A DNA stretch of 64,000 nucleotides from the NCBI RefSeq assembly GCF_000960085.1, contig NZ_JYGT01000007.1, forward strand, positions 62,001 through 126,000, in the 5' to 3' direction. Shown piece after piece: positions 37,110 through 47,907 of this stretch. A program made the translations under genes and the position numbers. The stretch's first letter is position 1. Every line of letters starts with the position of its first letter. The notes under the pieces were generated by a model that was given only the letters and a program-made list of their open reading frames with translations, did no database searches and was not told the origin of the DNA. This DNA is from Streptococcus infantis. Its GTDB lineage: Bacteria > Bacillota > Bacilli > Lactobacillales > Streptococcaceae.

Positions 37110-37297
37110 GACTAAAAGATCCCCCGGACTAATGTGGTTTGCTTGTGCAAGCTTTACCTGCCGACTAAAACAATCCACTGGATTTGATGATTGCCAAGCA
37201 ATCTCTATCCACCGACTAAAAAGGTCCCCCGGACTAATGTGGTTTGCTTGCGCAATCTTTATCTGCCGACTAAAACAATCCACTGGATTGTTTTAGC
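37110..37297 (-). repeat. Tandem hairpin array downstream of livF (alternating CCCCCGG / CCACTGG cores)
   Basis: Four units begin with GACTAAAA at 37110, 37163, 37214 and 37268 (periods 53, 51, 54). Cores alternate: TCCCCCGGA 37120-37128, TCCACTGGA 37174-37182, TCCCCCGGA 37225-37233, TCCACTGGA 37279-37287. Units 1 and 3 are nearly identical to each other, as are the starts of units 2 and 4. Spacers form small hairpins (GATTGC-CAA-GCAATC at 37189-37203). The last unit is a 10-bp stem with T-run that abuts the livF stop and should terminate the liv operon. Not BOX, RUP or SPRITE. Confidence 0.85.
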
Positions 37298-38003
37298 CAC
37301 CTAGATATGCTTTTCTGACTTCATCTGATGCTGCGAGTTCTTTTCCTGTTCCTGATAGGACAATCTTTCCTGTTTCAAGTACATATCCTCGGTCAGCGAT
37401 GGCAAGTGCTTTATTGGCATTTTGCTCAATTAAGAGAACGGTTGTTCCTTGTTTTTGAATATCTTGGATGATATCAAAAATTTCTTGGATAAAAATTGGA
37501 GCAAGTCCCATTGATGGTTCATCTAATAAAAGAAGTTTAGGCGTTGACATGAGTGCACGTCCCATGGCAAGCATCTGCTGTTCACCACCAGATAGAGTAG
37601 CCGCATCTTGATTTTTACGTTCTTCTAAACGAGGGAAACGAGAGAAGACTTTCTTCAAATTTGCTTGATTCTCTTCACGATTTTTCTTAAGAAAGGCTCC
37701 CATCTCCAAGTTTTCCAAAACTGTCAAACCAGAAAAGACATGACGTCCTTCTGGTACTTGAGAAAGTCCTGATGCCACAATCTTTTGTGCAGGCATCTTT
37801 TGGATTTCTTGCCCCAAAAATTCAATTCGACCAGAACTTGGACGAACAAGACCTGATAGGGTACGAAGAATGGTCGTTTTACCAGCACCGTTAGCACCGA
37901 TAAGGGATACAACTTCCCCTTCATTGACTTCAAAGCTCACATCACGTACAGCTTGAATCATACCGTAGTGTACTGAGAGGTTTTCAACTTTTAACATAGA
38001 CAT
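37293..38003 (-). CDS. livF: Branched-chain amino acid ABC transporter ATPase LivF
   Basis: 236-aa ABC ATPase. Walker A LIGANGAGKTT near 35-44, signature LSGGEQQM near 137, Walker B KLLLLDEPSMGL, H-loop region VLLIEQN; the glutamine/asparagine H-loop (EQN) is usual for LivF. ATG overlaps the livG stop (TAATG). Last gene of livJHMGF; the array of hairpins starts at its stop codon. Confidence 0.96.
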   Translation of the reverse strand: MSMLKVENLSVHYGMIQAVRDVSFEVNEGEVVSLIGANGAGKTTILRTLSGLVRPSSGRIEFLGQEIQKMPAQKIVASGLSQVPEGRHVFSGLTVLENLEMGAFLKKNREENQANLKKVFSRFPRLEERKNQDAATLSGGEQQMLAMGRALMSTPKLLLLDEPSMGLAPIFIQEIFDIIQDIQKQGTTVLLIEQNANKALAIADRGYVLETGKIVLSGTGKELAASDEVRKAYLGG

Positions 38004-38767
38004 TAGGCTTCACCTCCAAGATAAGCTTCGATAACACGTTTATTGTTCTTGATTTCATCTGGTGTCCCATGAGCAATCAAACGACCGTACTCGAGAACAT
38101 AGATACGTTCAGTGACTTCCATGACCAAGTTCATATCATGTTCAATCAGCATGATGGTGATCTTGAATTCATCCTTGATGCGACGAATCAACTCTGTCAA
38201 TTCTGCAGTTTCTTGTGGGTTCATACCTGCTGCAGGCTCATCCAAGAAGAGGATTTTAGGTTCTGTAGCAAGGGCACGAACAATTTCCAAACGACGTTGT
38301 TGGCCATAGGCTAAGTTTTTAGCTAAGGTTTCAGCATCACCATCTAAATCAAAGATTTTTAGTAATTCTAAGGCTTTAGCTTTTAATTCTTTTTCATTCT
38401 TATAAAATGCTGGTAAGCGCAAGAAACTAGCAAATACATGTTGTTTATGATGATTGCTAAATGCGATGAGAACATTGTCCAAAACTGTTAGGTCTTTAAA
38501 AAGACGAATATTTTGGAAGGTACGCCCTAAACCAAGAGATGCGATTTTATAGGGTTGCTTGCCATTTAACAAGTGACCATCCAAGGTTACTGTCCCTTCG
38601 CTTGGTTCATAAACGCCTGTCAACAAGTTGAAGAGAGTTGTTTTCCCAGCTCCATTTGGCCCAATTAAGCCAACAAGTTCACCTTCGTTCAATTCAAGAG
38701 TGACGTCCCCAACGGCTGTCAGACCACCAAAATGTTTGGTTAAGTTTTTTACTTCAAGTAATGCCAT
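38003..38767 (-). CDS. livG: Branched-chain amino acid ABC transporter ATPase LivG
   Basis: 254-aa ABC ATPase. Walker A LIGPNGAGKTTLFNLLTGVYEPSEG, signature region LAYGQQRRLEIVRALATEPKILFLDEPAAGMNPQE and H-loop IMLIEHDM, with the LivG insertion between Walker A and signature. One-base overlaps with livM and livF show tight coupling. Confidence 0.96.
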   Translation of the reverse strand: MALLEVKNLTKHFGGLTAVGDVTLELNEGELVGLIGPNGAGKTTLFNLLTGVYEPSEGTVTLDGHLLNGKQPYKIASLGLGRTFQNIRLFKDLTVLDNVLIAFSNHHKQHVFASFLRLPAFYKNEKELKAKALELLKIFDLDGDAETLAKNLAYGQQRRLEIVRALATEPKILFLDEPAAGMNPQETAELTELIRRIKDEFKITIMLIEHDMNLVMEVTERIYVLEYGRLIAHGTPDEIKNNKRVIEAYLGGEA

Positions 38768-39723
38768 TAGTTTTGTCCCTCCTTCTTACCTTTTTTAAAG
38801 AGACGTGATAGGCTCAATTCCCATGTTCCAAGGAGACCACCTGGTCTGAAAATCATAACAAGTACCAAGGCTAAAGCATAGATAATCATACGAACGCTAG
38901 CCACATCTTGAAGGAACATATTCAAAATACCAAGAACAATCGCAGCAACAATTGCCCCTGTAATCGATCCCAAGCCACCAAATACAACGATAATTAAAAC
39001 GTTGATAGAGTTGATAAAGCTATAATCCTTAGGCACAACAGAACCGATAAAACCTGCTTGAAGGGAACCTGCAATACTTGCAGTCATAGCTCCAAAGACA
39101 AATGCGATAATTTTGATTTTTGTTGTATTGACCCCAACGGATTCAGCTGCAATTTCATCTTCACGGACAGACAAGGTTAAACGACCGATTGGACTACGAA
39201 GGAAATTCAGCGTTGCAATTGTCGTAATCACGGCAAAAATGTATACCATTTGCCAATTAGTAAAGTTTGGAATACCAAGGATACCAGCAGCTCCGTTTGT
39301 TAAATCACCACCATTGACGATTAGGATACGGATAATTTCAGCAACCCCAAGTGTCGCAACTGCAAGGTAGTCCCCCTTCAAACGAAGGGTAGGAATTCCA
39401 ACGACCAAGGCAACCAAACCAGCAATGATAGCACCGAGCAACATAGCTCCAAAAAAGGCACCGTAAGTTGGAGATTTAGAACCAATAATGGCTGCTGCAT
39501 AGGCACCGATAGCCATGAACCCAGCATGTCCAAGAGAAAATTGACCAGAGAAACCAACGATAAGGTTAAGTCCTACTGCAAGAATAATATTGATACCGAT
39601 TTGTTCTAGAATCTGAATATGGAAAAGGTTTAAAATACCAAACGAAACTAATAAGCTAATCACACCATATCCAAGCAACAAAAGGAGCAACCAGAGAATA
39701 TTGACTTTTAAATTTTCTTTCAT
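38767..39723 (-). CDS. livM: Branched-chain amino acid ABC permease LivM
   Basis: 318-aa permease with about 9-10 membrane helices; GLNLIVGFSGQFSLGHAGFMAIGAYAAAI and the EAA-like loop GVNTTKIKIIAFVFGAMTASIAGSLQAG are LivM hallmarks. Basic C-terminus KKGKKEGQN. Starts 3 bp after livH. Confidence 0.95.
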   Translation of the reverse strand: MKENLKVNILWLLLLLLGYGVISLLVSFGILNLFHIQILEQIGINIILAVGLNLIVGFSGQFSLGHAGFMAIGAYAAAIIGSKSPTYGAFFGAMLLGAIIAGLVALVVGIPTLRLKGDYLAVATLGVAEIIRILIVNGGDLTNGAAGILGIPNFTNWQMVYIFAVITTIATLNFLRSPIGRLTLSVREDEIAAESVGVNTTKIKIIAFVFGAMTASIAGSLQAGFIGSVVPKDYSFINSINVLIIVVFGGLGSITGAIVAAIVLGILNMFLQDVASVRMIIYALALVLVMIFRPGGLLGTWELSLSRLFKKGKKEGQN

Positions 39724-39726
39724 TGT

Positions 39727-40596
39727 TTACACCTTCTCTTTCACATTCTTACCAAGGATACCAGCTGGACGAACAATCAAGATTAAGAGCAAGATTCCGT
39801 ACACGATAGCATCACGGAAATCTGACATTCCGAAGGCTGTTGCAAAAGTTTCCAATAGTCCGATTACAAAACCTCCAAGAGCTGCACCAGGAATGATACC
39901 GATACCACCTAGAACGGCAGCCACGAATGATTTAATACCTGGAGTCATTCCCATCAATGGTTCAAGAGAGTTATAGTAAAGTGCAATCAAGACACCCGCT
40001 GCACCAGCTAGAGCTGAACCCAATGCAAAGGTAAAACTGATTGTACGGTTCACGTTAATCCCCATCAGCTGAGCAGCATCACTATCTACAGAAACGGCAC
40101 GCATGGCTTTCCCCATCTTGGTTTTTTGCACGATGAGTTGTAGAAGAACCATCAAAACAAGTGAGACAGTCAAAATCAACAATTGAATATTTGTTAGACT
40201 AATTGGTCCCAAGTCGTATCGTACAGTTTGGATTGCTTGAGGGAAGGCACGTGTATTGGCACCCACCAGATAGACCATTCCATACTCTAGTAAGAAGGAT
40301 ACCCCGATAGCTGTAATCAGTACAGAGATACGAGTTGAATGACGCAATGGACGATAAGCTAGAAACTCAATGATAACACCGAGAATGGCTGAACCAATCA
40401 TCGATAAAATTAAAGCTAAAAAGAAATTTAATTGTAGGGAATTAATCAAGAAATAACCCATGAAAGCACCCATCATGTAGATATCACCGTGGGCAAAGTT
40501 AATGAGTTTGATAATTCCATAAACCATGGTATAACCCAAGGCTAGCAGCGCATAAACACTCCCTAGGATCAAACCATTGACAAGTTGTTGAAGCAT
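39727..40596 (-). CDS. livH: Branched-chain amino acid ABC permease LivH
   Basis: 289-aa permease, about 8 helices; VNGLILGSVYALLALGYTMVYGIIKLINFAHGDIYMMGAFMGY is the LivH signature and GINVNRTISFTFALGSALAGAAGVL the coupling loop. I use ATG 40596 (MLQQLVNG) with AGAAAGAG upstream; GTG 40605 is too close to that site. Confidence 0.95.
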   Translation of the reverse strand: MLQQLVNGLILGSVYALLALGYTMVYGIIKLINFAHGDIYMMGAFMGYFLINSLQLNFFLALILSMIGSAILGVIIEFLAYRPLRHSTRISVLITAIGVSFLLEYGMVYLVGANTRAFPQAIQTVRYDLGPISLTNIQLLILTVSLVLMVLLQLIVQKTKMGKAMRAVSVDSDAAQLMGINVNRTISFTFALGSALAGAAGVLIALYYNSLEPLMGMTPGIKSFVAAVLGGIGIIPGAALGGFVIGLLETFATAFGMSDFRDAIVYGILLLILIVRPAGILGKNVKEKV

Positions 40597-40668
40597 ATGG
40601 TTCACTCTTTCTAATTATTTTTCTTAGGATTTATATAAAAAAATAATCCCTTTATAAACACCGAAACA

Positions 40669-40693
40669 GGGAGTGAGTAAAAGCTCATTCCCC
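40669..40693 (-). terminator. Hairpin between livJ and livH
   Basis: GGGAGTGAG (40669-40677) pairs with CTCATTCCCC (40684-40693), with one bulge/mismatch. No strong T-run directly follows. Likely a stabilising or partial terminator that favours livJ over livHMGF. Confidence 0.6.
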
Positions 40694-40712
40694 ATTTACG
40701 ATATCTATAAAA

Positions 40713-41873
40713 TTAAGGTTTTACGACTTCTGCCGCTTCTACTTTACCATTATTCATGGTCATCATGAAGGCTGTTTTCACAGTGTTGTGATCTGCATCA
40801 AAGCTTGTTTGACCTGTAACACCTTCGAAGTTTTGTGTTTTAGCAAGGTTGTTCTTGAGATCAACTGACGTTTTTGCACCTTTTGCTGCGTTAGCTACAA
40901 GGTAAACTGAGTCATAAGCAAGAGCTGCAAATGTTGAAGGATCTTCGTTGTATTTTGCACGGTAAGCTTCAAGGAAGGCTTTTGCTTTATCTGAAACATC
41001 AACAGTAGTTGAGAATCCTGAGATGAAGTAGATATTTGATGCGCGTTCAGCAGTTGCTTGTTGAACAAATTCTGCACCGTTAAATCCATCACCACCGATG
41101 ATTGGTTTATCAATTCCCATACCACGAGCTTGGTTTACAATCTTACCAGCTTCTGTGTAGTAACCTGGCAACACGATAGCGTCAAAGTCTTTGTCTTTGA
41201 TTTTTGTCAAAGCTGCTTGGAAGTCTGTATCACCTGAAACAAATGTTTCATCTGCTACGATTTCACCTGTAAATGAATCACGGAATGATTTTGCAATTCC
41301 TTTAGCGTAGTCACTTGAGTTATCTGTATACAAGACCACTTTCTTAGCGTTCAATTTGTTTGAAACGTAGTTTGAGATGATTTTTCCTTGGAAACTATCT
41401 TGGAAGGTTCCGATGAAAAGGAAATCTTGTCCTTTAGTCAAACCATCTTGCGTAGCACTTGGAGAAATCAATGGAACTCCAGCTTGTGTAGCATTTGCTA
41501 CTGCTGCTGCAGTTGCACCTGAAGTCGCAGGTCCTACGATAGCTGCTACCTTAGATTGAGTCACAAGGTTTGTTGAAACAGAAGCAGCTTCAGCAGTTTC
41601 AGATTTGTTATCTTTGTCAACTACTTCGATTTGTTTTCCATCGATACCACCTGCTGCGTTGATTTCATCAACTGCAAGTTGAGCACCCTTTTGCTCAGAA
41701 GTACCGTAAGATGCTACAGCACCAGTTTCTTCGAAGTTGAAACCAATTTTTACAACTTTTTCATCAATTGGATTACCAGTTGTGTTTGAAGCTCCTGACT
41801 TCACTTCCCCACAAGCTGCTAAAAGAGCTGTACTTGCAAGAGCTACAAGTGACAATGCAAATTTTTTCTTCAT
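40713..41873 (-). CDS. livJ: Branched-chain amino acid-binding lipoprotein LivJ
   Basis: 386-aa periplasmic-type binding protein anchored to the membrane: signal peptide with lipobox LLAAC (Cys21), then the Leu/Ile/Val-binding fold (VKIGFNFEETGAVASYGTSEQKGAQLAVDEINAAGGIDGK.., AAIVGPATSGATAAAVANATQAGVPLISPSATQ). First gene of the operon and highly expressed type promoter. CodY-like box inside the promoter spacer suggests repression when branched-chain amino acids are plentiful. Confidence 0.96.
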   Translation of the reverse strand: MKKKFALSLVALASTALLAACGEVKSGASNTTGNPIDEKVVKIGFNFEETGAVASYGTSEQKGAQLAVDEINAAGGIDGKQIEVVDKDNKSETAEAASVSTNLVTQSKVAAIVGPATSGATAAAVANATQAGVPLISPSATQDGLTKGQDFLFIGTFQDSFQGKIISNYVSNKLNAKKVVLYTDNSSDYAKGIAKSFRDSFTGEIVADETFVSGDTDFQAALTKIKDKDFDAIVLPGYYTEAGKIVNQARGMGIDKPIIGGDGFNGAEFVQQATAERASNIYFISGFSTTVDVSDKAKAFLEAYRAKYNEDPSTFAALAYDSVYLVANAAKGAKTSVDLKNNLAKTQNFEGVTGQTSFDADHNTVKTAFMMTMNNGKVEAAEVVKP

Positions 41874-41914
41874 GTTTATCTCCTTTTAATGTTCAATTTA
41901 AATTACATGTTAAG

Positions 41915-41943
41915 AATATACCGAATTATCAGAAAATTGTCAA
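41915..41943 (-). promoter_or_regulatory. livJ promoter with CodY-like box in the spacer
   Basis: TTGACA (41943-41938), 17-bp spacer, TATATT (41920-41915). AATTATCAGAAAATT at 41924-41938 (minus: AATTTTCTGATAATT) matches the CodY consensus AATTTTCWGAAAATT at 14 of 15 positions. A cre-like TGATAACGTTTTCG sits just upstream at 41966-41979. Confidence 0.8.
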
Positions 41944-41960
41944 CAAGTTTCTCTCACTTT

Positions 41961-42230
41961 TTAAATGATAACGTTTTCGCTAGTTTTATATAGGTTCCCA
42001 ACGAAAGGAGTTTCCAATTCTTGGATATGACAAACTCTCACTTTCTTGATAAATTTCTCTTTTCCTAAACGATTTACCAGCTCTTCTACTTCCTCTGTTG
42101 GGACATAAAGTTGTAGGTAACGATGTTTTTTTGAGTGGTAACAAATATCACCATAATTTGCGAGTTTTTTAGCATCGCGATTATAGTATAAATAGATAAT
42201 CAGACCAGACCGATTCTCTTTTTGAAACAT
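41961..42230 (-). CDS. ylbG: YlbG/UPF0298 family protein
   Basis: 89-aa protein of the DUF2129 (YlbG) family: [66 protein letters not shown]. Single small alpha/beta domain, no catalytic residues known. Between clpP and livJ, as in pneumococci. Confidence 0.85.
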   Translation of the reverse strand: MFQKENRSGLIIYLYYNRDAKKLANYGDICYHSKKHRYLQLYVPTEEVEELVNRLGKEKFIKKVRVCHIQELETPFVGNLYKTSENVII

Positions 42231-42269
42231 AATTCAACTTCCTTCTAACAATCTTCCTTCTATTATATC

Positions 42270-42295
42270 AAAAAAAACAAGCTCAGTCGAGCTTG
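42270..42295 (-). terminator. Terminator after clpP
   Basis: CAAGCTC (42278-42284), loop AGTC, GAGCTTG (42289-42295); on the minus strand followed by eight T. Confidence 0.92.
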
Positions 42296-42305
42296 CTTTA
42301 GTAGT

Positions 42306-42896
42306 TTAATTCAAAGAATTATTAGCCATAATTTCGTCAATAAAACCGTAGTCAAGAGTTTCTTGAGCACTCATCCAGTAATCACGTTCAGCATCTTTAT
42401 GAATTTGCTCAACTGATTTACCAGAGTTATCTGCAAGAATTTGCTCCAAAGTCTTACGAGTTTTTAGCAAGTGTTCAGCAGCGATAGCCATATCTGTTTG
42501 CTGAGTACCACCACCTGTACCACCCATTGGTTGGTGAATCATGTACTCTGCATTTGGAAGCATGAAACGTTTACCTTTTGCTCCACTTGAAGCAATAATT
42601 GTTCCCATTGAAGCAGCCATCCCCATAACGATAGTTTGGACATCTGCCTTAATAAAGTTCATAGTATCAACGATTGCCAAACCAGCTGATACAGAACCAC
42701 CAGGAGTATTTACATAAAGGTAAATATCTTTTGTACTATCTTGGGCATCCAAGAAAAGCAATTGAGCGATGACTGAGTTCGCCATATTGTCTTCGACTGG
42801 TCCAGTCAACATGATGATACGATCTTTTAAAAGACGTGAGTAAATGTCATAAGAACGTTCTCCACGACTTGTTTGTTCAATAACTACAGGAATCAT
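42306..42896 (-). CDS. clpP: ATP-dependent Clp protease proteolytic subunit
   Basis: 196-aa serine peptidase that forms the tetradecameric chamber of ClpXP, ClpCP and ClpEP. Catalytic Ser96 in GMAASMGTI and His121 in YMIHQPMGG; Asp in the expected C-terminal region ([14 protein letters not shown]). N-terminus [34 protein letters not shown] is canonical. Regulated by CtsR, judging by the operator on its -35. Confidence 0.98.
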   Translation of the reverse strand: MIPVVIEQTSRGERSYDIYSRLLKDRIIMLTGPVEDNMANSVIAQLLFLDAQDSTKDIYLYVNTPGGSVSAGLAIVDTMNFIKADVQTIVMGMAASMGTIIASSGAKGKRFMLPNAEYMIHQPMGGTGGGTQQTDMAIAAEHLLKTRKTLEQILADNSGKSVEQIHKDAERDYWMSAQETLDYGFIDEIMANNSLN

Positions 42897-42949
42897 TCAT
42901 TTCTCCTTTGATTTCTATATTTTTTAGTCAAACGACTCGGTACAGGATT

Positions 42950-42979
42950 ATTATATCTTTTTGGTCAAAAAAGGTCAAA
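42950..42979 (-). promoter_or_regulatory. clpP promoter with CtsR operator
   Basis: GGTCAAAAAAGGTCAAA (42963-42979) is a perfect CtsR heptad repeat. The -35 TTGACC (42978-42973) lies within it; 17-bp spacer; TATAAT at 42955-42950. Confidence 0.92.
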
Positions 42980-43067
42980 TTTTTGCTCCATTCTAAAGAC
43001 AGACACAAAAATTCAACCTCCTTTCGAGACTAAAACCAATGAACAGTTTTAATGTATGCTTAGAATC

Positions 43068-43697
43068 TTATTTTGTACCGAACAAGCGGTCTCCTGCGTC
43101 ACCAAGACCTGGAACAATATAGCCATGTTCGTTCAAACGTTCATCTAAAGCTGCAGTAAAGATTTCTACATCTGGGTGAGCTTCTTGAAGAGCTTTTACT
43201 CCTTCAGGAGCAGATACTAGGCAGACAAACTTGATGTTTGAAGCCCCACGTTTTTTAAGGGAATCAACAGCCAAGATTGCTGAACCACCAGTTGCAAGCA
43301 TAGGGTCAACCACAAAGATTTGACGTTGGTCGATATCTTCAGGTAATTTTACTAAGTATTCTACTGGTTGAAGGGTTTCTTCATCACGGTACATACCGAT
43401 GTGCCCAACTTTTGCCGCTGGAACCAAGCTTAATAGTCCATCTACCATCCCGATACCTGCACGTAAGATTGGAACAATCGCTAATTTTTTACCAGCCAAT
43501 TGTTTTTGAACTGTTTTTGTGATAGGTGTTTCGATTTCAACGTCTTCAAGCGGAAGATCACGAAGTACTTCATATCCCATCAACATTGCAATCTCGTTAA
43601 CTAACTCACGAAAAGCTTTTGTAGAAGTGTCAGTACGACGCAAGATTGACAATTTGTGTTGAATCAGTGGATGATTAATAACTTCAAGTTTTCCCAT
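43068..43697 (-). CDS. upp: Uracil phosphoribosyltransferase
   Basis: Uracil + PRPP to UMP (pyrimidine salvage). 209 aa: [39 protein letters not shown] loop [18 protein letters not shown] near 127-144, and [39 protein letters not shown] at 43697 with AAGGA; a seven-codon extension is not conserved. Extended -10 TGATATAAT upstream overlaps the end of the previous terminator. Confidence 0.97.
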   Translation of the reverse strand: MGKLEVINHPLIQHKLSILRRTDTSTKAFRELVNEIAMLMGYEVLRDLPLEDVEIETPITKTVQKQLAGKKLAIVPILRAGIGMVDGLLSLVPAAKVGHIGMYRDEETLQPVEYLVKLPEDIDQRQIFVVDPMLATGGSAILAVDSLKKRGASNIKFVCLVSAPEGVKALQEAHPDVEIFTAALDERLNEHGYIVPGLGDAGDRLFGTK

Positions 43698-43741
43698 TTT
43701 AAGAATTCCTTCTTTCAATTTATTCTTCTTATTATATCAAA

Positions 43742-43771
43742 AAATGGCTTAAAAAGCTTTCTAAACCATTT
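43742..43771 (-). terminator. Terminator after the deaminase gene
   Basis: AAATGGCTTA (43742-43751) with TAAACCATTT (43762-43771), one mismatch; T-run on the minus strand merges into the upp promoter. Confidence 0.7.
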
Positions 43772-43786
43772 ATTTTTTTACAATTT

Positions 43787-44254
43787 CTAGATTAGGTGAG
43801 CCTCGTGGAGAGCTGCTTGTACTGTTTCAAGTGGTAAATGGGTTAACTCTGTTCCTTTTTCGCGATAAAGATGTTGAGCATAGTCATCCATGCGGTATTG
43901 GTTGATATAAACAACACGCTCGCAACCTACTTGAAGGAGTTGCTTGGTACAGTTGAGACATGGGAAATGAGTAACGTAGGCTGTAAAGCCCTTTGGAACG
44001 CCACGCTCTGCCCCTTGTAAAATAGCATTTACCTCTGCATGAAGAGTGCGGACACAGTGGCCCTCTATCACCAGACAGTCGTGGTCAATACAATGTTCTG
44101 TTCCTGATACAGAGCCATTATAGCCTGTTGAAACAACCTTGTTATCCTTAACTAAAACGGCTCCTACCTTAGCACGTTTACAGGTTGAACGATTGGCAAT
44201 CAATAGAGCTTGAGCAGCGAAATACTCATCCCAAGCCAGTCTTTTTTCTGTCAT
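43787..44254 (-). CDS. Deoxycytidylate (dCMP) deaminase family protein
   Basis: 155-aa zinc deaminase (ComEB-like): HAE in VRTLHAEVNAILQGA and PCLNC in VTHFPCLNCTKQLLQVGC are the zinc and catalytic motifs; N-terminal WDEYFAAQALLIANRSTCKRAKVGAVLVKDNKVVSTGYNGSVSG fits dCMP deaminases. Feeds dUMP for thymidylate synthesis. Upstream of upp, a pyrimidine neighbour. Confidence 0.9.
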   Translation of the reverse strand: MTEKRLAWDEYFAAQALLIANRSTCKRAKVGAVLVKDNKVVSTGYNGSVSGTEHCIDHDCLVIEGHCVRTLHAEVNAILQGAERGVPKGFTAYVTHFPCLNCTKQLLQVGCERVVYINQYRMDDYAQHLYREKGTELTHLPLETVQAALHEAHLI

Positions 44255-44272
44255 AGTTTTTCTCCTCTTAAC

Positions 44273-44830
44273 TTATTTTTTGAAAAATGGCAAACGTAAA
44301 TCTGCAATTTTCTCAGCAGGAACCTTCATTCCATCCTTGATCCATTTTAGCAAAACGGATACGATGGCAGAACTCCAAAAAGAATGCAGATAACTGCTTA
44401 CACCCTTTGATTTTCCATAATATTTTTCCAAAAATTCCTGCATAGCTTGCACAAAGATTTTTTCCAGGTGATAGTCCAGGGCAAGCTGAATAACCTTGGC
44501 TTCTTTCTTGGCTTCTCGAAAAAGATGAACCCAAACCAGATAGAGATCCGTTTTAACATCGTAATGACTCAATTGCTCCATGATGTTATGGACGCTACGT
44601 TTAAAGACACTTTCTAAAATCTCTTCTTTTGAATCATAGTTTCGATAAAAAGCTGCACGAGAAACGCCAGCACGCTTGACTAACTCAGAAATGCTAATCT
44701 TAGCCAACTCCTTTTTCTCCAAGAGTTGCAAAAGAGCTGTTTCAATCGCTTCTCTGGTTAGCAAATTAGATTCTTGATTGGATTTTCTAAGATTTTCAAG
44801 CGATTTTTCAGATATTTTACGTTCAGACAT
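44273..44830 (-). CDS. TetR/AcrR-family transcriptional regulator
   Basis: 185 aa; N-terminal HTH TREAIETALLQLLEKKELAKISISELVKRAGVSRAAFYRNYDSKEEILESVF (~24-77) and a helical ligand domain ending WIKDGMKVPAEKIADLRLPFF. Divergent from a DegV fatty-acid-binding protein gene, so a lipid-related signal is possible but unproven. Followed by the deaminase gene after 18 bp. Confidence 0.9.
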   Translation of the reverse strand: MSERKISEKSLENLRKSNQESNLLTREAIETALLQLLEKKELAKISISELVKRAGVSRAAFYRNYDSKEEILESVFKRSVHNIMEQLSHYDVKTDLYLVWVHLFREAKKEAKVIQLALDYHLEKIFVQAMQEFLEKYYGKSKGVSSYLHSFWSSAIVSVLLKWIKDGMKVPAEKIADLRLPFFKK

Positions 44831-44954
44831 AACAATTTCTTTCTACTTGTGACAACAGAGAGGTACTACTTTTGTTTCAAGGGCTTTCATGATATAATTG
44901 TAAAAAAAGACAGAACCTTTGTCAATGTATAAGTGATAAAGATGGAGAATTTCT

Positions 44955-47032
<2,078 letters not shown>

Positions 47033-47045
47033 ACTTTAAAGTAAG

Positions 47046-47076
47046 AAATCGGCAGAGAAACCTCCGCCGATTTTTA
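47046..47076. terminator. Convergent terminator (flavoprotein / MerR)
   Basis: AAATCGGC (47046-47053) with GCCGATTT (47066-47073) and T-runs on both strands. Confidence 0.88.
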
Positions 47077-47814
47077 TTTTGTCTGAGTTCGAACATAGTG
47101 GGCAATAACATCTGAAGTGTATTGAGCTGTTCCAGGTCCAAATTTATCAATATTTTCCTTAAACTCTGGGTTATAGACATAGCCTTTACCGATATGGCCG
47201 AATACCTCAATAGAGCAGTCGAATCCATAAGTACGGATGGCTTGCAAGAGTTTAGCGGCTTCTTCTTGATTTTCGGTTGCTGTTGTAGGTAGTCCATCTT
47301 TGAAATTTTGAGCCAGGGCTTGAAAGACTTGGTTGAAGGTTTCCGTAGCCTCATCTTCTCTACCAGTTTGACGTTCGAGAGCCTGGTCCATGACTTCTTG
47401 GCCATATTTCTCTACTGCCTCTTGGTGATATTTTTGATTGTCTTGATAGCTAAATCCAGTGAATTTTTCCTCAATAGTCATTTTTCTTTCTCCTTTTTGA
47501 TCTTGAATGGTTTTTTGCAAGGTAGAAATCAAGGTATCTAGATGTTGCCTTTCTCGAGTTAGGTAATCCAACTGTCTTGCCAAATGTGGTAACAAGTCCG
47601 TCTTTTCTTCCTTCAATAGCTCTGCTATTTTTTCTAAAGAAAAGCCTAGATACTTGTAATAGAGGATAACCTGAAGTCGTTCTAAATCCTCTTGACTATA
47701 GGTTCGATAGCCATTTTCTGACTTTAAGGGGACCAAGAGTCCTATCTTATCATAATGGTAGAGGGTCTTGACGGAGACACCTGAAAGTTGCGCAGCTTCT
47801 TTGATATGGTACAT
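47074..47814 (-). CDS. MerR-family regulator with TipAS antibiotic-sensing domain
   Basis: 246 aa: MerR winged helix MYHIKEAAQLSGVSVKTLYHYDKIGLLVPLKSENGYRTYSQEDLERLQVILYYKYLGFSLEKI (1-~65), coiled-coil dimer helix (~75-110), then TipAS domain (FSYQDNQKYHQEAVEKYGQEVMDQALERQTGRE.. to end). TipA-type proteins bind thiopeptide or other drugs covalently or tightly. Its promoter has the long 19-bp spacer that such regulators untwist. Target gene other than itself is not evident; the symporter gene is divergent. Confidence 0.9.
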   Translation of the reverse strand: MYHIKEAAQLSGVSVKTLYHYDKIGLLVPLKSENGYRTYSQEDLERLQVILYYKYLGFSLEKIAELLKEEKTDLLPHLARQLDYLTRERQHLDTLISTLQKTIQDQKGERKMTIEEKFTGFSYQDNQKYHQEAVEKYGQEVMDQALERQTGREDEATETFNQVFQALAQNFKDGLPTTATENQEEAAKLLQAIRTYGFDCSIEVFGHIGKGYVYNPEFKENIDKFGPGTAQYTSDVIAHYVRTQTK

Positions 47815-47834
47815 GATTTCCTCCTCACATGAAT

Positions 47835-47865
47835 AGTATATCCCCTTACCTTAGGGTAGAGTCAA
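47835..47865 (-). promoter_or_regulatory. MerR-type promoter with 19-bp spacer and dyad
   Basis: TTGACT (47865-47860), 19-bp spacer, TATACT (47840-47835). The spacer holds a dyad TACCTTAGGGTA (47847-47858), as in MerR/TipA autoregulated promoters. Confidence 0.85.
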
Positions 47866-47907
47866 GTATTTTATCATATTTTTTATGAAAACTTGAAAAT
47901 CGCTTTC

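Noticed and set aside
37087..37296. A 69-codon plus-strand open frame and a 60-codon minus-strand frame through the livF array, with repeated peptide motifs.
   Set aside because: The paired-unit period is close to a multiple of three, so repeats stay open on both strands; no ribosome site, and the DNA is explained by hairpins. Such frames are probably spurious small proteins in annotations.
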